A program made the translations under genes and the position numbers. 64,000 bases of DNA from Novosphingobium mathurense (GTDB lineage: Bacteria; Pseudomonadota; Alphaproteobacteria; Sphingomonadales; Sphingomonadaceae). The stretch covers positions 1,354,400 through 1,418,399 of the forward strand of contig NZ_FVZE01000001.1 of the NCBI RefSeq assembly GCF_900168325.1, in the 5' to 3' direction. Shown here piece after piece: positions 9,331-18,516 of the stretch. The notes below the pieces were generated by a model that saw only the letters and a list, made by a program, of their open reading frames with translations, was not told the DNA's origin and did no database searches. Each line of letters opens with the position of its first letter. The first letter of the stretch is position 1.

Positions 9331-10599
9331 ATGTCAGACACGAAACTCATGCCGATCCCGGGGCACATCGACCCCGTGCCCGTCCCGCGTGACGTCACCC
9401 CGCGCGAAGATGGTCGCGTCGATCTCATCGGCCTGCCCAAGAAGCGCATCGCCGAACTGTTCGAGCAGGCAGGTCTGGACGCCAAGGCCGCAAAGCTGCG
9501 CGCCAAGCAGGTGTTCCACTGGCTCTACCATCGCGGCGTGACCGAATTCGAGGCGATGACCGACATCGCCAAGACCATGCGCCCCTGGCTGGCCGAGCGT
9601 TTCGTCATCGGCCGCCCGGACATCGTCGAGGCCCAGCATTCCAGCGACGGAACGCGCAAGTGGCTGCTGCGTACCGCGGACGGGCACGACTTCGAAATGG
9701 TCTTCATCCCCGATGCGGACCGCGGCACGCTGTGCGTTTCCTCACAGGTCGGCTGCACGCTGAACTGCCGCTTCTGCCACACCGGCACGATGCGGCTCGT
9801 GCGCAACCTCACGGTCGGCGAGATCGTCGGCCAGGTGATGCTGGCGCGCGATTCACTGGGTGAATGGCCCAAGAACGCGAACGACACCCGCCTCGCCACG
9901 ATGGCCGGCCTCGACGAGGAAGAGGACGAAGGCTCCTACTCCGCCGACGGGCGCCTGCTCACCAACATCGTGATGATGGGCATGGGCGAGCCGCTCTACA
10001 ATTTCGACAACGTGCGCGACGCGCTCAAACTGGTCATGGACGGCGACGGCCTCGCACTCTCCAAGCGCCGCATCACACTGTCGACCTCGGGCGTGGTGCC
10101 GAAGATGGCACTGTGCGGTGAGGAAATTGGCGTGAATCTCGCGGTCTCGCTCCATGCCGTGACCAAGGAAGTGCGCGACGAGATTGTGCCGATCAACAAG
10201 AAGTTCGGCATCGAGGAACTGCTCCAGGCCTGCGCCGACTATCCCGGCGCGTCCAATGCGCGGCGCATCACCTTCGAGTATGTCATGCTCAAGGACAAGA
10301 ACGACAGCGACGACGACGCGCGCGAGCTGGTCCGCCTGCTCAAGCACTACAAGCTGCCGGCCAAGGTCAACCTGATCCCGTTCAACCCCTGGCCAGGCGC
10401 TCCCTATGAGTGCTCTACGCCCGAACGGATCCGCTCGTTCTCGAACATCGTCTTCGAGGCAGGCATTTCCGCGCCCGTACGCACTCCACGCGGCCGGGAC
10501 ATCGATGCCGCCTGTGGCCAGTTGAAGACCGCAGCCGAAAAGAAGAGCCGCGCCGAACTGGAACGCCTCTACGCCGAAAAGGAACAGGCGCTCGGCTGA
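9331..10599 (+). CDS. rlmN: 23S rRNA (adenine-2503-C2)-methyltransferase / dual-specificity RlmN
   Basis: 422 residues from ATG 9331 ([20 protein letters not shown]). Radical-SAM enzyme that methylates C2 of A2503 in 23S rRNA and, in known cases, A37 of some tRNAs. The CxxxCxxC cluster motif is present ([14 protein letters not shown]), as are [17 protein letters not shown] and the C-terminal [15 protein letters not shown] with the methyl-carrier cysteine. An internal insertion ([20 protein letters not shown]) is typical of sphingomonad RlmN. The upstream open frame reaches 9013 but overlaps the divergent barrel gene and was rejected as N-terminus. Confidence 0.95.
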   Translation: MSDTKLMPIPGHIDPVPVPRDVTPREDGRVDLIGLPKKRIAELFEQAGLDAKAAKLRAKQVFHWLYHRGVTEFEAMTDIAKTMRPWLAERFVIGRPDIVEAQHSSDGTRKWLLRTADGHDFEMVFIPDADRGTLCVSSQVGCTLNCRFCHTGTMRLVRNLTVGEIVGQVMLARDSLGEWPKNANDTRLATMAGLDEEEDEGSYSADGRLLTNIVMMGMGEPLYNFDNVRDALKLVMDGDGLALSKRRITLSTSGVVPKMALCGEEIGVNLAVSLHAVTKEVRDEIVPINKKFGIEELLQACADYPGASNARRITFEYVMLKDKNDSDDDARELVRLLKHYKLPAKVNLIPFNPWPGAPYECSTPERIRSFSNIVFEAGISAPVRTPRGRDIDAACGQLKTAAEKKSRAELERLYAEKEQALG

Positions 10600-10635
10600 C
10601 ATGCCGACGCCGGATCCACCGGGACCGGCTCCATT

Positions 10636-10684
10636 GAACATCGCGCCTGCACCATCGTCCCGGACCTGATCCGGGGCGATGTTC
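10636..10684. repeat. Nested inverted repeat downstream of rlmN
   Basis: The outer arms GAACATCGC (10636-10644) and GCGATGTTC (10676-10684) are perfect. Inside them lies CCCGGA-CCTGA-TCCGGG (10659-10675). The inner CCCGGACCTGATCCGGGG resembles REP-like intergenic repeats I associate with sphingomonad genomes. It may help end rlmN transcription, although no T-run follows. Confidence 0.5.
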
Positions 10685-10703
10685 GCGAACGTGCCTGAGG
10701 CAC

Positions 10704-10738
10704 AAAAAAAGGACATCCCCGCTTACGCAGGGATGCCC
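10704..10738 (-). terminator. Rho-independent terminator of the OmpA-family gene
   Basis: On the minus strand GGCATCCC pairs with GGGATGTC (one wobble pair) and is followed by seven T. It lies about 65 bases beyond the OmpA-family stop codon. Confidence 0.8.
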
Positions 10739-10803
10739 ATGAGGGGGAAGCAGTGCTTCCCCACTCGCAGATATCGGGGCGGTCCATGTCCGCCCCGCGT
10801 ACC

Positions 10804-11682
10804 TTAAAGGCCGTCGAGACCCTTGCTGACCAGAATGTTCACCTCAACGCGGCGGTTCTGGGCCTTACCCTCTACGGTATCGTTGGTCGCCAGCGGGTCG
10901 GCTTCCGACATGCCGGTGGGGGTGAGCATGCGATAGGGCTTCCAGTGGCAAGCCTGCTGCAGGTAGTTCACGACGCGGCCGGCGCGCTTTTCGCTGAGAA
11001 CCTGGTTGTAATCTTCGTTACCGGTCGAGTCCGTGTAACCGACGACCAGCAGCAACGCATTGTCCATGCCTTCGGCCTGGGCGGCCGTGGCGCACAGTGC
11101 GTCCTTGGCCTCCGGCGAAAGCGCCCACTTGCCGGTATCGAAGTTCACGTTGGTCGTGCCCTTGATGTTGTACTTGTCGATATCGCCCATGCGGCTGCGC
11201 AGAGCGTCGGTAGCGGCGGTCTGCTCGGCAAAGCGCTGATCGGTGCCGTTGTGGATCATCGCCGCGGTCTTGAGGTCCTTGCTCTTCAGGTCGATCTTGC
11301 TGGCCACGAGTCCGGAGCCCGACTGCAAGGTCGCGACGCTGACCGGCAGACCGTTGACGAGCGAGGTCGCTGCCAGCTTGTCCTTGTTCAGGCCCAGGAA
11401 ACCGCCGGTGGCCTTGATCACGGTGGCGTCATTGATGACGATGACCGTCTTGGTGCCATCGGCAGAGGTCACCTGCATCTTGTCGCCGCTGCGCGCCGAG
11501 ATAAAGCCTTCGACTTCGGGACCTGCAGTCATCTGCGAAGCGTCTGCGGCTCCGGTGTCATAGGTGGTCGTCAGGACATCACCCTGCGAGGGATCCTGCG
11601 ACTGCGCAAAGCTGCCGGTTGCCGGCAGGCTCAGCATGGCCAGCATCAACAAGGCCTTCGGACTTTTTGAAACGACACTCAT
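10804..11682 (-). CDS. OmpA-family peptidoglycan-binding protein
   Basis: 292 residues. A signal peptide (LLMLAMLSLPATGSFA) is followed by a DUF5666-like small beta domain (about 50-130: GFISARSGDKMQVTSADGTK). The C-terminal OmpA-like domain (about 170-285) carries NVNFDTGKWALSPEAK, LLVVGYTDSTGNEDYNQVLS and NRRVEVNILV, the residues that hold diaminopimelate in known OmpA domains. Probably periplasmic or outer-membrane anchored. AAGGAG lies seven bases before the ATG. Confidence 0.87.
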   Translation of the reverse strand: MSVVSKSPKALLMLAMLSLPATGSFAQSQDPSQGDVLTTTYDTGAADASQMTAGPEVEGFISARSGDKMQVTSADGTKTVIVINDATVIKATGGFLGLNKDKLAATSLVNGLPVSVATLQSGSGLVASKIDLKSKDLKTAAMIHNGTDQRFAEQTAATDALRSRMGDIDKYNIKGTTNVNFDTGKWALSPEAKDALCATAAQAEGMDNALLLVVGYTDSTGNEDYNQVLSEKRAGRVVNYLQQACHWKPYRMLTPTGMSEADPLATNDTVEGKAQNRRVEVNILVSKGLDGL

Positions 11683-12754
11683 TACGTTACTCCTTCAATT
11701 GGCATCAGCCGGCCCTGCCTGTTCGCGGCATTCAATCATGCCGGGCCCCGTGATTGCATCTCCGGCTGTCGGAAATCTGTTCACCCCGGTTTAGTAAGGT
11801 GTGCCGCGGGAATGCAGCACATGAACGGTATTCGTGCGTGTTCAGGTCGTCCTTTCTGGCAGATGAACGTGTATGGCAAGACCGCCGGTTGTGCAGGTAA
11901 TTCGACCGCAATGTGCGACGAGTCGAGCCAGACGGCACTAAAGGAACCCGCGTTCACACCATGGTTAATTTATCATGACGGAAACGGAGAGTCATCGCCT
12001 GAAGTCGCGGCTCGCCTAACGATTCGGGACTGATATCGTGGGACTTTTTTCGCAGCGCCGGATAACCGAAGTCTGACAACCAGGGGCCATCCCGGACAAT
12101 TTGCTTTCAATTAAGCATCTATCTTCAATCGCTTTTCTTCAAGTCGGCAGGTGCTTCACGAACAATTGGGACCAACAGCACGCAAAGTGCACGCAGCAAA
12201 TGCTTTGGCGATCTGCGAGTGAACAACGATCGGCCGACCGATTGCTTGCGCGCACGATGTTCACGGCCCTGCAAAACACGACAGACGGCCCCGTGCCGGT
12301 CGACATATATCCAGCGGATATCAGCGAGCGCGCTCAGCCAGTTCAAGGCGTACAAAAAAATGGCAGCCAATCGAAATCGGCTGCCATCAGTCTGACAGGG
12401 TTGAACCATTTCTGGCTAGCCCTTCGGGTCGCACAGGTCATGTACTTCAAGAAACGCGATGCCAAATTGTAAAATTACGACATCCCGGCACTGCAAACCC
12501 CCATTTACTCGTGACAGTACCCAACTGTCCCTTTCCTGGTCAGTTCTGTCGTCCTTGTTTACGTCCATCGAATTAGGGCTCTGCCAAGCCGGTGCCGAGG
12601 AACTCCATGGATTTGCGCAACAATATTTACTTCTTCATCGGGAACGCCGTCCGATAGCGGGACGAAACAACGATATATGACCTTTGATATGCTATGGATA
12701 ATGCCGTATTAACCATGCGGTCGACAGGCCTGCCATATCGAAAAGGGAAACAGC
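11683..12754. other. Gene-poor, AT-richer intergenic stretch
   Basis: No open frame here has convincing codon use or a recognisable product. The stretch contains the ompA-like promoter region, A/T tracts near 12,040 and 12,350, and one clear minus-strand terminator hairpin (separate entry). It lies just outside the proposed left attachment site of the integrated element. Confidence 0.5.
12354..12387 (-). terminator. Isolated rho-independent terminator, possibly ending a small RNA
   Basis: On the minus strand ATGGCAGCC pairs perfectly with GGCTGCCAT (9 bp) and is followed by seven T. No minus-strand gene lies to its right before 15,036, so it may end a short untranslated transcript from the 12,390-12,700 stretch. 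The terminator is seen directly; the RNA is inference. Confidence 0.65.
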
Positions 12755-12928
12755 ATGAGGATTTTGAGAAGCTTCAAGGGGCTTTTTCGCAGCCATCGCA
12801 GCCATCGTTCATCGCTGGACATCGAAACGGCTGTGCGCTGGCGCAAGTGTCCGGAAAGCAATCAGGCCATCGGACAAGCCTTGTGCGCCGATCCCGTCCC
12901 GCAAATCCAACTCAACCAGATGCACTGA
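12755..12928 (+). CDS. Possible small protein (57 residues)
   Basis: The frame starts at an ATG six bases after AAGGGA and encodes 57 residues beginning MRILRSFKGLFRSHRSHRSS. The N-terminal half is strongly basic and could be amphipathic; the C-terminal half has two Cys (RWRKCPESNQ and ALCADPVPQ). No family is recognised. It is the only short frame in the gene-poor stretch with a plausible ribosome-binding site. It may be spurious. Confidence 0.3.
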   Translation: MRILRSFKGLFRSHRSHRSSLDIETAVRWRKCPESNQAIGQALCADPVPQIQLNQMH

Positions 12929-13027
12929 CCCGCCACCCGCGAAACGTGTGACGCCGAAGGACCCAATAGCGCGCAAGAGCCGCGTACGAGGCCTAGCCAA
13001 TAATGACAGTGCTGCCTTGTGAATGGA

Positions 13028-13047
13028 TGGTAGCGGAGGAGGGATTC
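13028..13047 (-). other. Probable attachment site: tRNA 3'-end remnant at the element boundary
   Basis: On the minus strand the 20 bases read GAATCCCTCCTCCGCTACCA, which fits the end of a tRNA gene: T-loop/T-stem 3' part, acceptor strand, discriminator A and encoded CCA. The T-arm is broken just upstream (TTGTAT in place of the usual TTCGA), and no other tRNA parts are present. This is what the distal attachment site of an element integrated into a tRNA looks like. On its right, 13,115-13,135 holds two C5 tracts (TACCCCCGTTTTTACCCCC), similar to repeats I associate with tyrosine-integrase attachment regions. The boundary is inferred; the intact tRNA is expected to the right of the window. Confidence 0.5.
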
Positions 13048-13304
13048 ATACAATCCGCCCATGCTATTGATTTAACGTCATTTTCGTTGTCTCAAGAGCG
13101 AAAATCGCCCTAGCGATACCCCCGTTTTTACCCCCAGAGCGACGGACCGTGCCCGAACTTCGACAAGGCGTTTCACCGCCCCAATCGGCGCGGCCAATTC
13201 TTGGCGCCCAGGTCCGCTGGCACCCGATTTGCGCGTGCCGTCAGCTGGGCATCTTTGTTGCCGCGGTCATAGCGGCAGCGCAGCGATCCCGCTAAGCCGA
13301 AGGG

Positions 13305-14909
13305 ATGACACTGGACGGTTTCCTGACCGCGCTGACGCTCCTCGTCGGCCTTTTTGCGCTTGTGCCCGCCGTCCAGCGGTTGCGCGCCACCTTGGCCGCT
13401 CCGGTGCAAGGCACCCTTGCCATGGTCGCGGTGCTGGCAATCCTTTGGCTTGAGCTGCGCGAGCCAGCACTCACCTGTCCATCGTGGCTCGGTGGCATGT
13501 GCGCCTGGCTCGAGCTGGACGGCGATAAGGCGAGCATTGCGCGCAAGGATGCCTTCCTGGTCGTTCTCGCCTGGGCGCTCGCCGCCTTCGCCATCCATCG
13601 CTTCAGCCGCGTGCGAGCGGGATCGGTGCCGGCGCTTGCGCGACTGGCGGCTCGCCTGATCGACGAAGGCCGCATGGGCGAGGCACTGGCGCTCCTGGAG
13701 CCGCACGTCGAGCTCTTCGTCTCGGTCAGCCGCAGACGGGGGCGATGGCAACGGCTTCATGATCAGGTGCAGTCTTTTGGCCAGCCCGATCCGTGGAACT
13801 TCGACGATCCTCCGCGGCGCGCGATGGGCCTGAACTGGCCCGGCTGGGCATCGGCCATGGTTCGTCGCTTTTCGGCCCTGATCCCGGCTCAAGCCGAGGC
13901 CGAGGCAGCGGCGATCGACACCTTTCGGCTGGTCCACCATTCGCCGCAGCTGCTCGCCTATATGGCGGACCAGCGCCCCTATCTCGCCTTGCCATTCCTG
14001 AGCGCGGAAACCTACAGCCGCGGCGAGTTTTCCGATGCGTTTCTCGAGCGCTTGATCGCCAGCCCCGGAAGCGCGCTCTATCAGGAACTCGAGCAGAACC
14101 AGAACCTGGAGCATCCGATCGGCTACGCTCTGCCGGAGCGAAACCGGCTGCTGCACTTCCTCTTCTCCGACAGCAGGTTCGCCGTTCGGCTCGGTGTTTG
14201 GCAGCCGGTGGGCAATTACCTCGAACGGCTGCTCGATGGGGCCGAAACGCCGGGCTACATCGACCGGCTGAACGGTAGCGCGAAATGGTATGAGCGCGAG
14301 TGGTGGCGCGATCCGGCCTATGTCGGCTTCTTCTTTTTCGACGTGATGGTCACGTCGGCGCTGCGCCAAGGCGTCGCCAATCACATGTGGCTGTTCTATT
14401 TTCCGCACTTCGCCGAACGGATCGCCCGCGTCTACGATTCCTCAGGTCCCGATATCGATCGACATGCGGAGTTTCCCACACGGGCAGCGCGGCTGCTCTA
14501 TGAGCTGGTCAGCTACATGACCGGTTGGATCAAGGCGCTGCCGGATCTTCCGGACGGTTCGCCCCACAGGACCCTGCCGGCGAACCGCAATCAGACCGGC
14601 ACGAACATCCCCTTCTCGGCAGCGACCGCTCTGGGGCGCACGCTCGCGGCCATCTTGAGGTCGCCTCGAGTGGATGAGGAGGTCACGCAAACGCTGCACG
14701 ACGTGGTGATGCGCATGATCCAAGAATTGCCGCGCGAGGGCGACCTGGCCCGGCTGCGCCAGTGGGTGATCGAGGAGGTCGTCCATGGCGGTGGCGGGCG
14801 GATCCCGCAGGACTATAACGCGCACTTGACCGTGCTGTTCACCAATACGGATCATGTCGTTAGGGCGGACATCGAAGACTATGCTGCCGCGCTCAATGCG
14901 GCAGCATAG
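13305..14909 (+). CDS. Uncharacterised membrane-anchored protein at the element edge
   Basis: 534 residues. Three hydrophobic segments lie near residues 5-22, 36-51 and 83-101; the rest is predicted cytoplasmic and mainly helical, with blocks such as DRQP-free SPQLLAYMADQRPYLALPF, LPERNRLLHFLFSDSRF and WWRDPAYVGFFFFDVMV. The C-terminal third contains GTNIPFSAATALGRTLAAIL. No domain is recognised. Codon use and aromatic content support this strand over the long antisense frame. It is the only plus-strand gene between the attachment site and the trb operon and is probably accessory cargo. The ATG has AAGGG directly in front with almost no spacing, so the start is uncertain. Confidence 0.78.
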   Translation: MTLDGFLTALTLLVGLFALVPAVQRLRATLAAPVQGTLAMVAVLAILWLELREPALTCPSWLGGMCAWLELDGDKASIARKDAFLVVLAWALAAFAIHRFSRVRAGSVPALARLAARLIDEGRMGEALALLEPHVELFVSVSRRRGRWQRLHDQVQSFGQPDPWNFDDPPRRAMGLNWPGWASAMVRRFSALIPAQAEAEAAAIDTFRLVHHSPQLLAYMADQRPYLALPFLSAETYSRGEFSDAFLERLIASPGSALYQELEQNQNLEHPIGYALPERNRLLHFLFSDSRFAVRLGVWQPVGNYLERLLDGAETPGYIDRLNGSAKWYEREWWRDPAYVGFFFFDVMVTSALRQGVANHMWLFYFPHFAERIARVYDSSGPDIDRHAEFPTRAARLLYELVSYMTGWIKALPDLPDGSPHRTLPANRNQTGTNIPFSAATALGRTLAAILRSPRVDEEVTQTLHDVVMRMIQELPREGDLARLRQWVIEEVVHGGGGRIPQDYNAHLTVLFTNTDHVVRADIEDYAAALNAAA

Positions 14910-15035
14910 TCGGCCTTCTCGGACCTTCGACGAGGACATCACGAATCTTTCCCGCCTCCTCTTTCGAGAAATGGGCCAATGTGGTCGCCCATCGGACGCG
15001 CGATTGGAATGAAGCGGCTGATGGCTATCGGCGCA

Positions 15036-15269
15036 TCAAGGACGTAAACGCGGTTGTTTGCAGCGAGATCGCAAGAAAGACTTCAAACTCGCCACGAATA
15101 CGACGGTTGCGCGTCCAACCTTCGCCGCCTCAATGTCACCAGAGCCAATAAGCTGGTAAATCTTCGACTTGCTCAATCCGGTCATGCGAACGGCCTCGGG
15201 AATGCGCACGCTGATCGGTTCGATCGGAGGCGGATCGTCGCCATGATGCGGCGGTTGCGATAGAGGCAC
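15036..15269 (-). CDS. AlpA/MerR-like helix-turn-helix DNA-binding protein
   Basis: 77 residues from a GTG at 15,269, preceded by GAGG at good spacing. The core ISVRIPEAVRMTGLSKSKIY then QLIGSGDIEAAKVGRATVVF is the winged HTH_17/AlpA fold (excisionase-like). It follows the DUF2274 gene directly, and the stop codon of that gene lies within its ribosome-binding region. It is the last gene of the trb operon and could regulate transfer or act as a directionality factor. The fold is recognised; the role is inferred. Confidence 0.72.
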   Translation of the reverse strand: MPLSQPPHHGDDPPPIEPISVRIPEAVRMTGLSKSKIYQLIGSGDIEAAKVGRATVVFVASLKSFLRSRCKQPRLRP

Positions 15270-15273
15270 TGGA

Positions 15274-15492
15274 CTACCTCTTGCGCATCTGTGCGAAGGC
15301 CCGGTCGCTTGCGAGAAAGCTCGCCAGCATGAAGGGGATGAGGTCGGCGACGCTCTCGGCCTGGCCATAGGCCGTCTCATAGAGAGCGGCATAGTCGTCG
15401 AGCGCCCGCTTCAGGTCAGGCAGGATGCTGATCGTGAGCTTGACCGGCGTCCGGTCGGGCAATTTGGAAAGCTTCAGATCTGCCACGCTCAC
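15274..15492 (-). CDS. DUF2274 protein of the trb operon
   Basis: 72 residues (VSVADLKLSKLPDRTPVKLT, then ISILPDLKRALDDYAALY). DUF2274 genes commonly sit directly after trbI in conjugative elements of this kind. The GTG start overlaps the trbI stop in a GTGA junction. The function is unknown; the short N-terminal strand and following helices resemble a ribbon-helix-helix protein. Confidence 0.85.
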   Translation of the reverse strand: MSVADLKLSKLPDRTPVKLTISILPDLKRALDDYAALYETAYGQAESVADLIPFMLASFLASDRAFAQMRKR

Positions 15493-16718
15493 CTCCCCGC
15501 CATCCGCCAGGGCCGCGGAAGCACGATGTCCTTGTGCACCACCACCCTAAGCGGCCAGCCTGGCCGCACGGTGATCGTCGGCTGGATGTTGAGATTCTTG
15601 GTGACGATCTGGTCGCCGGCGCGGGACGCACTCTGCTGCGTCGATTCCCGAAGGGCGCGGACAAGGTCGCTCTCGTCGCCGAAGCTGAGCTCGGTACCGA
15701 CCCCGAGCAAGGTCGAGAGCGCAACGCCCTTGAGCAATTGCCAGGTATGGAGATCGACCTTGTCGGTGAGGCCCGCATAGCCGGCGGTGTCGGCCGCCGG
15801 CACGTTATCGATCCGGATCGACGACCCGTCGGGCAGGAGGATGCGCTGCCAGACGACAAGGGCCCGCTTCTGGCCGAACGCCACGACACTGTCGTAGCTG
15901 CCGATCAGCCGCGATCCTTGCGGGATCAGCAGGATGCGCCCCGTCACCGTGTCGTAGGCATTCTCGGTCACCTGCGCAGTGACGAGGCCTGGCAGATCCG
16001 AATTGAGGCCAGTGATCAGGCTCGCGGCGATGACGGTTCCGGCGCTCAGCGTGTACGGCGAAATGGGCTCCGCCAGCGCGTGCGGGTTGATGTCACCACT
16101 CTCGTCCTTGGCACCCAAGAAGTCCGCCTTGCGCTGCTGATTGCCCGGATCCCGTTCGGGATCGAGCGCCAATCGCGGCGATGCCTGGTCCGGCGAGGTC
16201 GCGGCCCCCTTCCCTCCGTTCCCCTTGGCAGCCGACTGGCCCGGTCGATCGGCTCCGGCGAGCTGCATCATCACGCCGGATTCCCGCGCCGCCTTGCGCT
16301 CGGCCGCGATCCGCTGACGCTCGGCTTCGGCCGCCTGCGCCGCCTGATCGACACCGGCCGGCGGCCCGGCGCCGATCGCGCGGCTGTGCTCGAGGATGGG
16401 CCGGCCGAGGTCGCCGGGGAGCGGCGGTCCGAGCTGCGGCACATCGCCGTAGGTTCGGGGTGCGCCCGCGAGCGCATCGGGCGGCGCGTTGGACGAGAGG
16501 TCGGTCCGGTCCTCATCGCCGGCGACGATCCGGAACGCCGCCGGCTTCAGCGCCACCCACGCAACGCCGACGATCGCGGTCGATCCAAGCGCGGCAAGGG
16601 CGACGATCGCGCCGCGCCGGAACCGGACCACGCGGCCCGGCCGCGCGCGCAGCACCAGCGTCTCCGGATCTTCCTTGCCGGCCGCCGGCGCCGGGGGAGG
16701 CAGCGTGTCGTCGTTCAT
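15489..16718 (-). CDS. trbI: Conjugal transfer protein TrbI (VirB10 homologue)
   Basis: 409 residues. A cytoplasmic N-terminus, one membrane segment (AIVALAALGSTAIVGVAWVA, about 37-56), a Pro/Ala-rich linker with Gln/Arg-rich coiled part, and the C-terminal VirB10 domain (about 215-405) with SAGTVIAASLITGLNSDLPG, GRILLIPQGSRLIGSYDS and LPDGSSIRIDNVP. VirB10 spans both membranes and forms the type IV secretion core complex with VirB7/VirB9. The ATG overlaps the trbG stop (ATGA). Confidence 0.95.
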   Translation of the reverse strand: MNDDTLPPPAPAAGKEDPETLVLRARPGRVVRFRRGAIVALAALGSTAIVGVAWVALKPAAFRIVAGDEDRTDLSSNAPPDALAGAPRTYGDVPQLGPPLPGDLGRPILEHSRAIGAGPPAGVDQAAQAAEAERQRIAAERKAARESGVMMQLAGADRPGQSAAKGNGGKGAATSPDQASPRLALDPERDPGNQQRKADFLGAKDESGDINPHALAEPISPYTLSAGTVIAASLITGLNSDLPGLVTAQVTENAYDTVTGRILLIPQGSRLIGSYDSVVAFGQKRALVVWQRILLPDGSSIRIDNVPAADTAGYAGLTDKVDLHTWQLLKGVALSTLLGVGTELSFGDESDLVRALRESTQQSASRAGDQIVTKNLNIQPTITVRPGWPLRVVVHKDIVLPRPWRMAGR

Positions 16719-17677
16719 GACGCGCTGCCCCGCCGGTGCCTGGGAGCGGAGCGCGTGATGCGGACGACCGACTGCTTGCGGCCGCCGAGGCGCAGCTCGG
16801 CCGCGCCGAAGAGGCGATCGACCACATAATAGCGTCCGGCCATGCGATAGTTGACGAGTTGGGCGTTGCCCTTGTCCCCGAGCACGAACAGCGGCGGCGC
16901 CTCGCCGACCGCAATGCTGGGCGGAAACTCGATGAAGGTTTGCCGCCCGTCGTCGAAGGCACGCAGCGGCCGCCACGCTGGATTGTCTCCGCTGATTTTG
17001 TAGCTGAAGTTGAGGTTCTCGACCGCGAGCCCGGACGCGACCGGCGCTGTGGCCTGCGCCTCGGCCTGGCGCCGCCGAATCGCGAGCAGCTCATCCTGCG
17101 GATAGCTCCACGACAAGCCGGCCATCGCCGTCGACCTGCTCTCCATCTGCAGATGATAGGCGCGCCGGTCGGTGGTGATGATGAGGTTGGTCGACAGACC
17201 CGCCGCGAAGGGCTTCACCAGGATGTGGACGCGCTTGCTCTCGCCCGTGCCGCTCGTCGTATCGCCGACCGTCCAGCGCACGGTATCGCCCGCCGCGACC
17301 GAAACGACCGTTTCGCCCGGCTGCAAGGCGATGTCGGTCACACGTTCGGGGGCTGCCAACAGGCGATAGAGCACGCCTTCGCTGAACGGATAGACCTGCA
17401 CTGCATTGACGAAGGCTTGGGCATCCGGCTCGCGCGTGGCGGTGCGATTGGCGGCGCGGACGCGCAGCTCCGCCGGCGATAGCGGCAGCTTGCGATATCT
17501 GGCGCTCGCAATCGCGATGGGCGGAGCGGCCGGGAGCGGTGCCGGCGTTGCGACCGCGGGCGCCGCCGCAGGCGATGACGGCGAAGTCCCGCTCGTTGGC
17601 GGGGCCGGCGGCAGGGATTGGGCGAATGCGGATGCGGCGCCGGCGAGCGTGGTCGCCAAGCCTAGCAGATATTTCAT
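16715..17677 (-). CDS. trbG: Conjugal transfer protein TrbG (VirB9 homologue)
   Basis: 320 residues. A signal peptide (MKYLLGLATTLAGAASAFAQ), a Pro/Ala-rich linker, then the VirB9 domain: YPFSEGVLYRLLAAPERVTD, ALQPGETVVSVAAGDTVRW and TNLIITTDRRAYHLQM. The C-terminal part (FNYRMAGRYYVVDRL-like NYRMAGRYYVVDRLFGAAEL) forms the outer-membrane side of the secretion core. The ATG overlaps the trbF stop and the end overlaps trbI. Confidence 0.95.
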   Translation of the reverse strand: MKYLLGLATTLAGAASAFAQSLPPAPPTSGTSPSSPAAAPAVATPAPLPAAPPIAIASARYRKLPLSPAELRVRAANRTATREPDAQAFVNAVQVYPFSEGVLYRLLAAPERVTDIALQPGETVVSVAAGDTVRWTVGDTTSGTGESKRVHILVKPFAAGLSTNLIITTDRRAYHLQMESRSTAMAGLSWSYPQDELLAIRRRQAEAQATAPVASGLAVENLNFSYKISGDNPAWRPLRAFDDGRQTFIEFPPSIAVGEAPPLFVLGDKGNAQLVNYRMAGRYYVVDRLFGAAELRLGGRKQSVVRITRSAPRHRRGSAS

Positions 17678-18513
17678 GGGCGGGTCTCCGGTTGGGGCTG
17701 CGCGGGCGCGGCCAGATTGGGATCGAGCGGGGAGCCGAGCGGCAGGGTCGTCGGCGGGGATGATGGGACCGCCGGTTCCGCCGCAGGAGCAGGGCGGACA
17801 ATCGGCTGCCCCGCCTGGTCGGGCCCGGGCGTCTCGAGCTCGCGGCTCCAGTCGATGCCGTCGACATAGAGGCCGAGCGGATTCTTCCGGAGCGTGTCGG
17901 CGTCGCGCGGCGGCTTGACGATCACCGTCAGGATCGCCGTCCAGCGCGAGGTGCCGGCAAGGCTGCCGCGCTCGTACCGGCTCTCGGTCCACTTAACCTG
18001 GAACGATCTGTCGGAGGCTCGCACGACGCTGGTCACCTGGACCGACACGGTTTTCTCGCCGATCTCGGCGAAGGGGTTCGCCGCGCGCGCATATTCGCCG
18101 AGGAAAAGGGCGCCGCGCTTCGTGGCGAAATCATAGGCCTCGAGCCAGTTCTCGCGCATCAGCACGGCATCGAGCGAGCGCGAGCGAATGTCGGTGATGA
18201 ACCGCGCGAGGAACCAGGCGATCTGCGGGTCGGTCGGCCGATAGTCGCTGGCGGCCGGCGCCACCGCCTGTGCGGCGCCGAGCCGATCGACCTCTACCAC
18301 ATAGGGCACCACCCGGCTCTGCATCGACTGCCAGACGAGCGCACTCGACAGGCCGGTGGTGAGGAACAGCCCGCCGAAGGCCATCAGCCGCCAGTTGCGC
18401 GCCTGGACGCGGGCCGAGCCGATCCGCTCGTCCCAGAGCTGGCCGGCTCGGCTGTAGGGTGTTTCCGGTTCGGGCGTCCGCCCGTAGCGCTGGACAGCGC
18501 GTCTGAACTTCAT
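17674..18513 (-). CDS. trbF: Conjugal transfer protein TrbF (VirB8 homologue)
   Basis: 279 residues. A short cytoplasmic N-terminus with NPYSRAG-like PETPYSRAGQLWDERIGSAR, one membrane segment (about 43-60), and a periplasmic VirB8 domain (about 65-235) containing SRVVPYVVEVDRLG and FQVKWTESRYERG. VirB8 is an inner-membrane assembly factor of type IV secretion. The C-terminal 40 residues are a Pro/Ala-rich tail. It starts three bases after the trbL stop. Confidence 0.94.
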   Translation of the reverse strand: MKFRRAVQRYGRTPEPETPYSRAGQLWDERIGSARVQARNWRLMAFGGLFLTTGLSSALVWQSMQSRVVPYVVEVDRLGAAQAVAPAASDYRPTDPQIAWFLARFITDIRSRSLDAVLMRENWLEAYDFATKRGALFLGEYARAANPFAEIGEKTVSVQVTSVVRASDRSFQVKWTESRYERGSLAGTSRWTAILTVIVKPPRDADTLRKNPLGLYVDGIDWSRELETPGPDQAGQPIVRPAPAAEPAVPSSPPTTLPLGSPLDPNLAAPAQPQPETRP

Positions 18514-18516
18514 CGG

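Noticed and set aside
13173..14408. Long minus-strand open frame (411 codons)
   Set aside because: Antisense to the 534-residue protein; its product is rich in Arg, Gln and His with no domain, as expected for a shadow frame in high-GC DNA.
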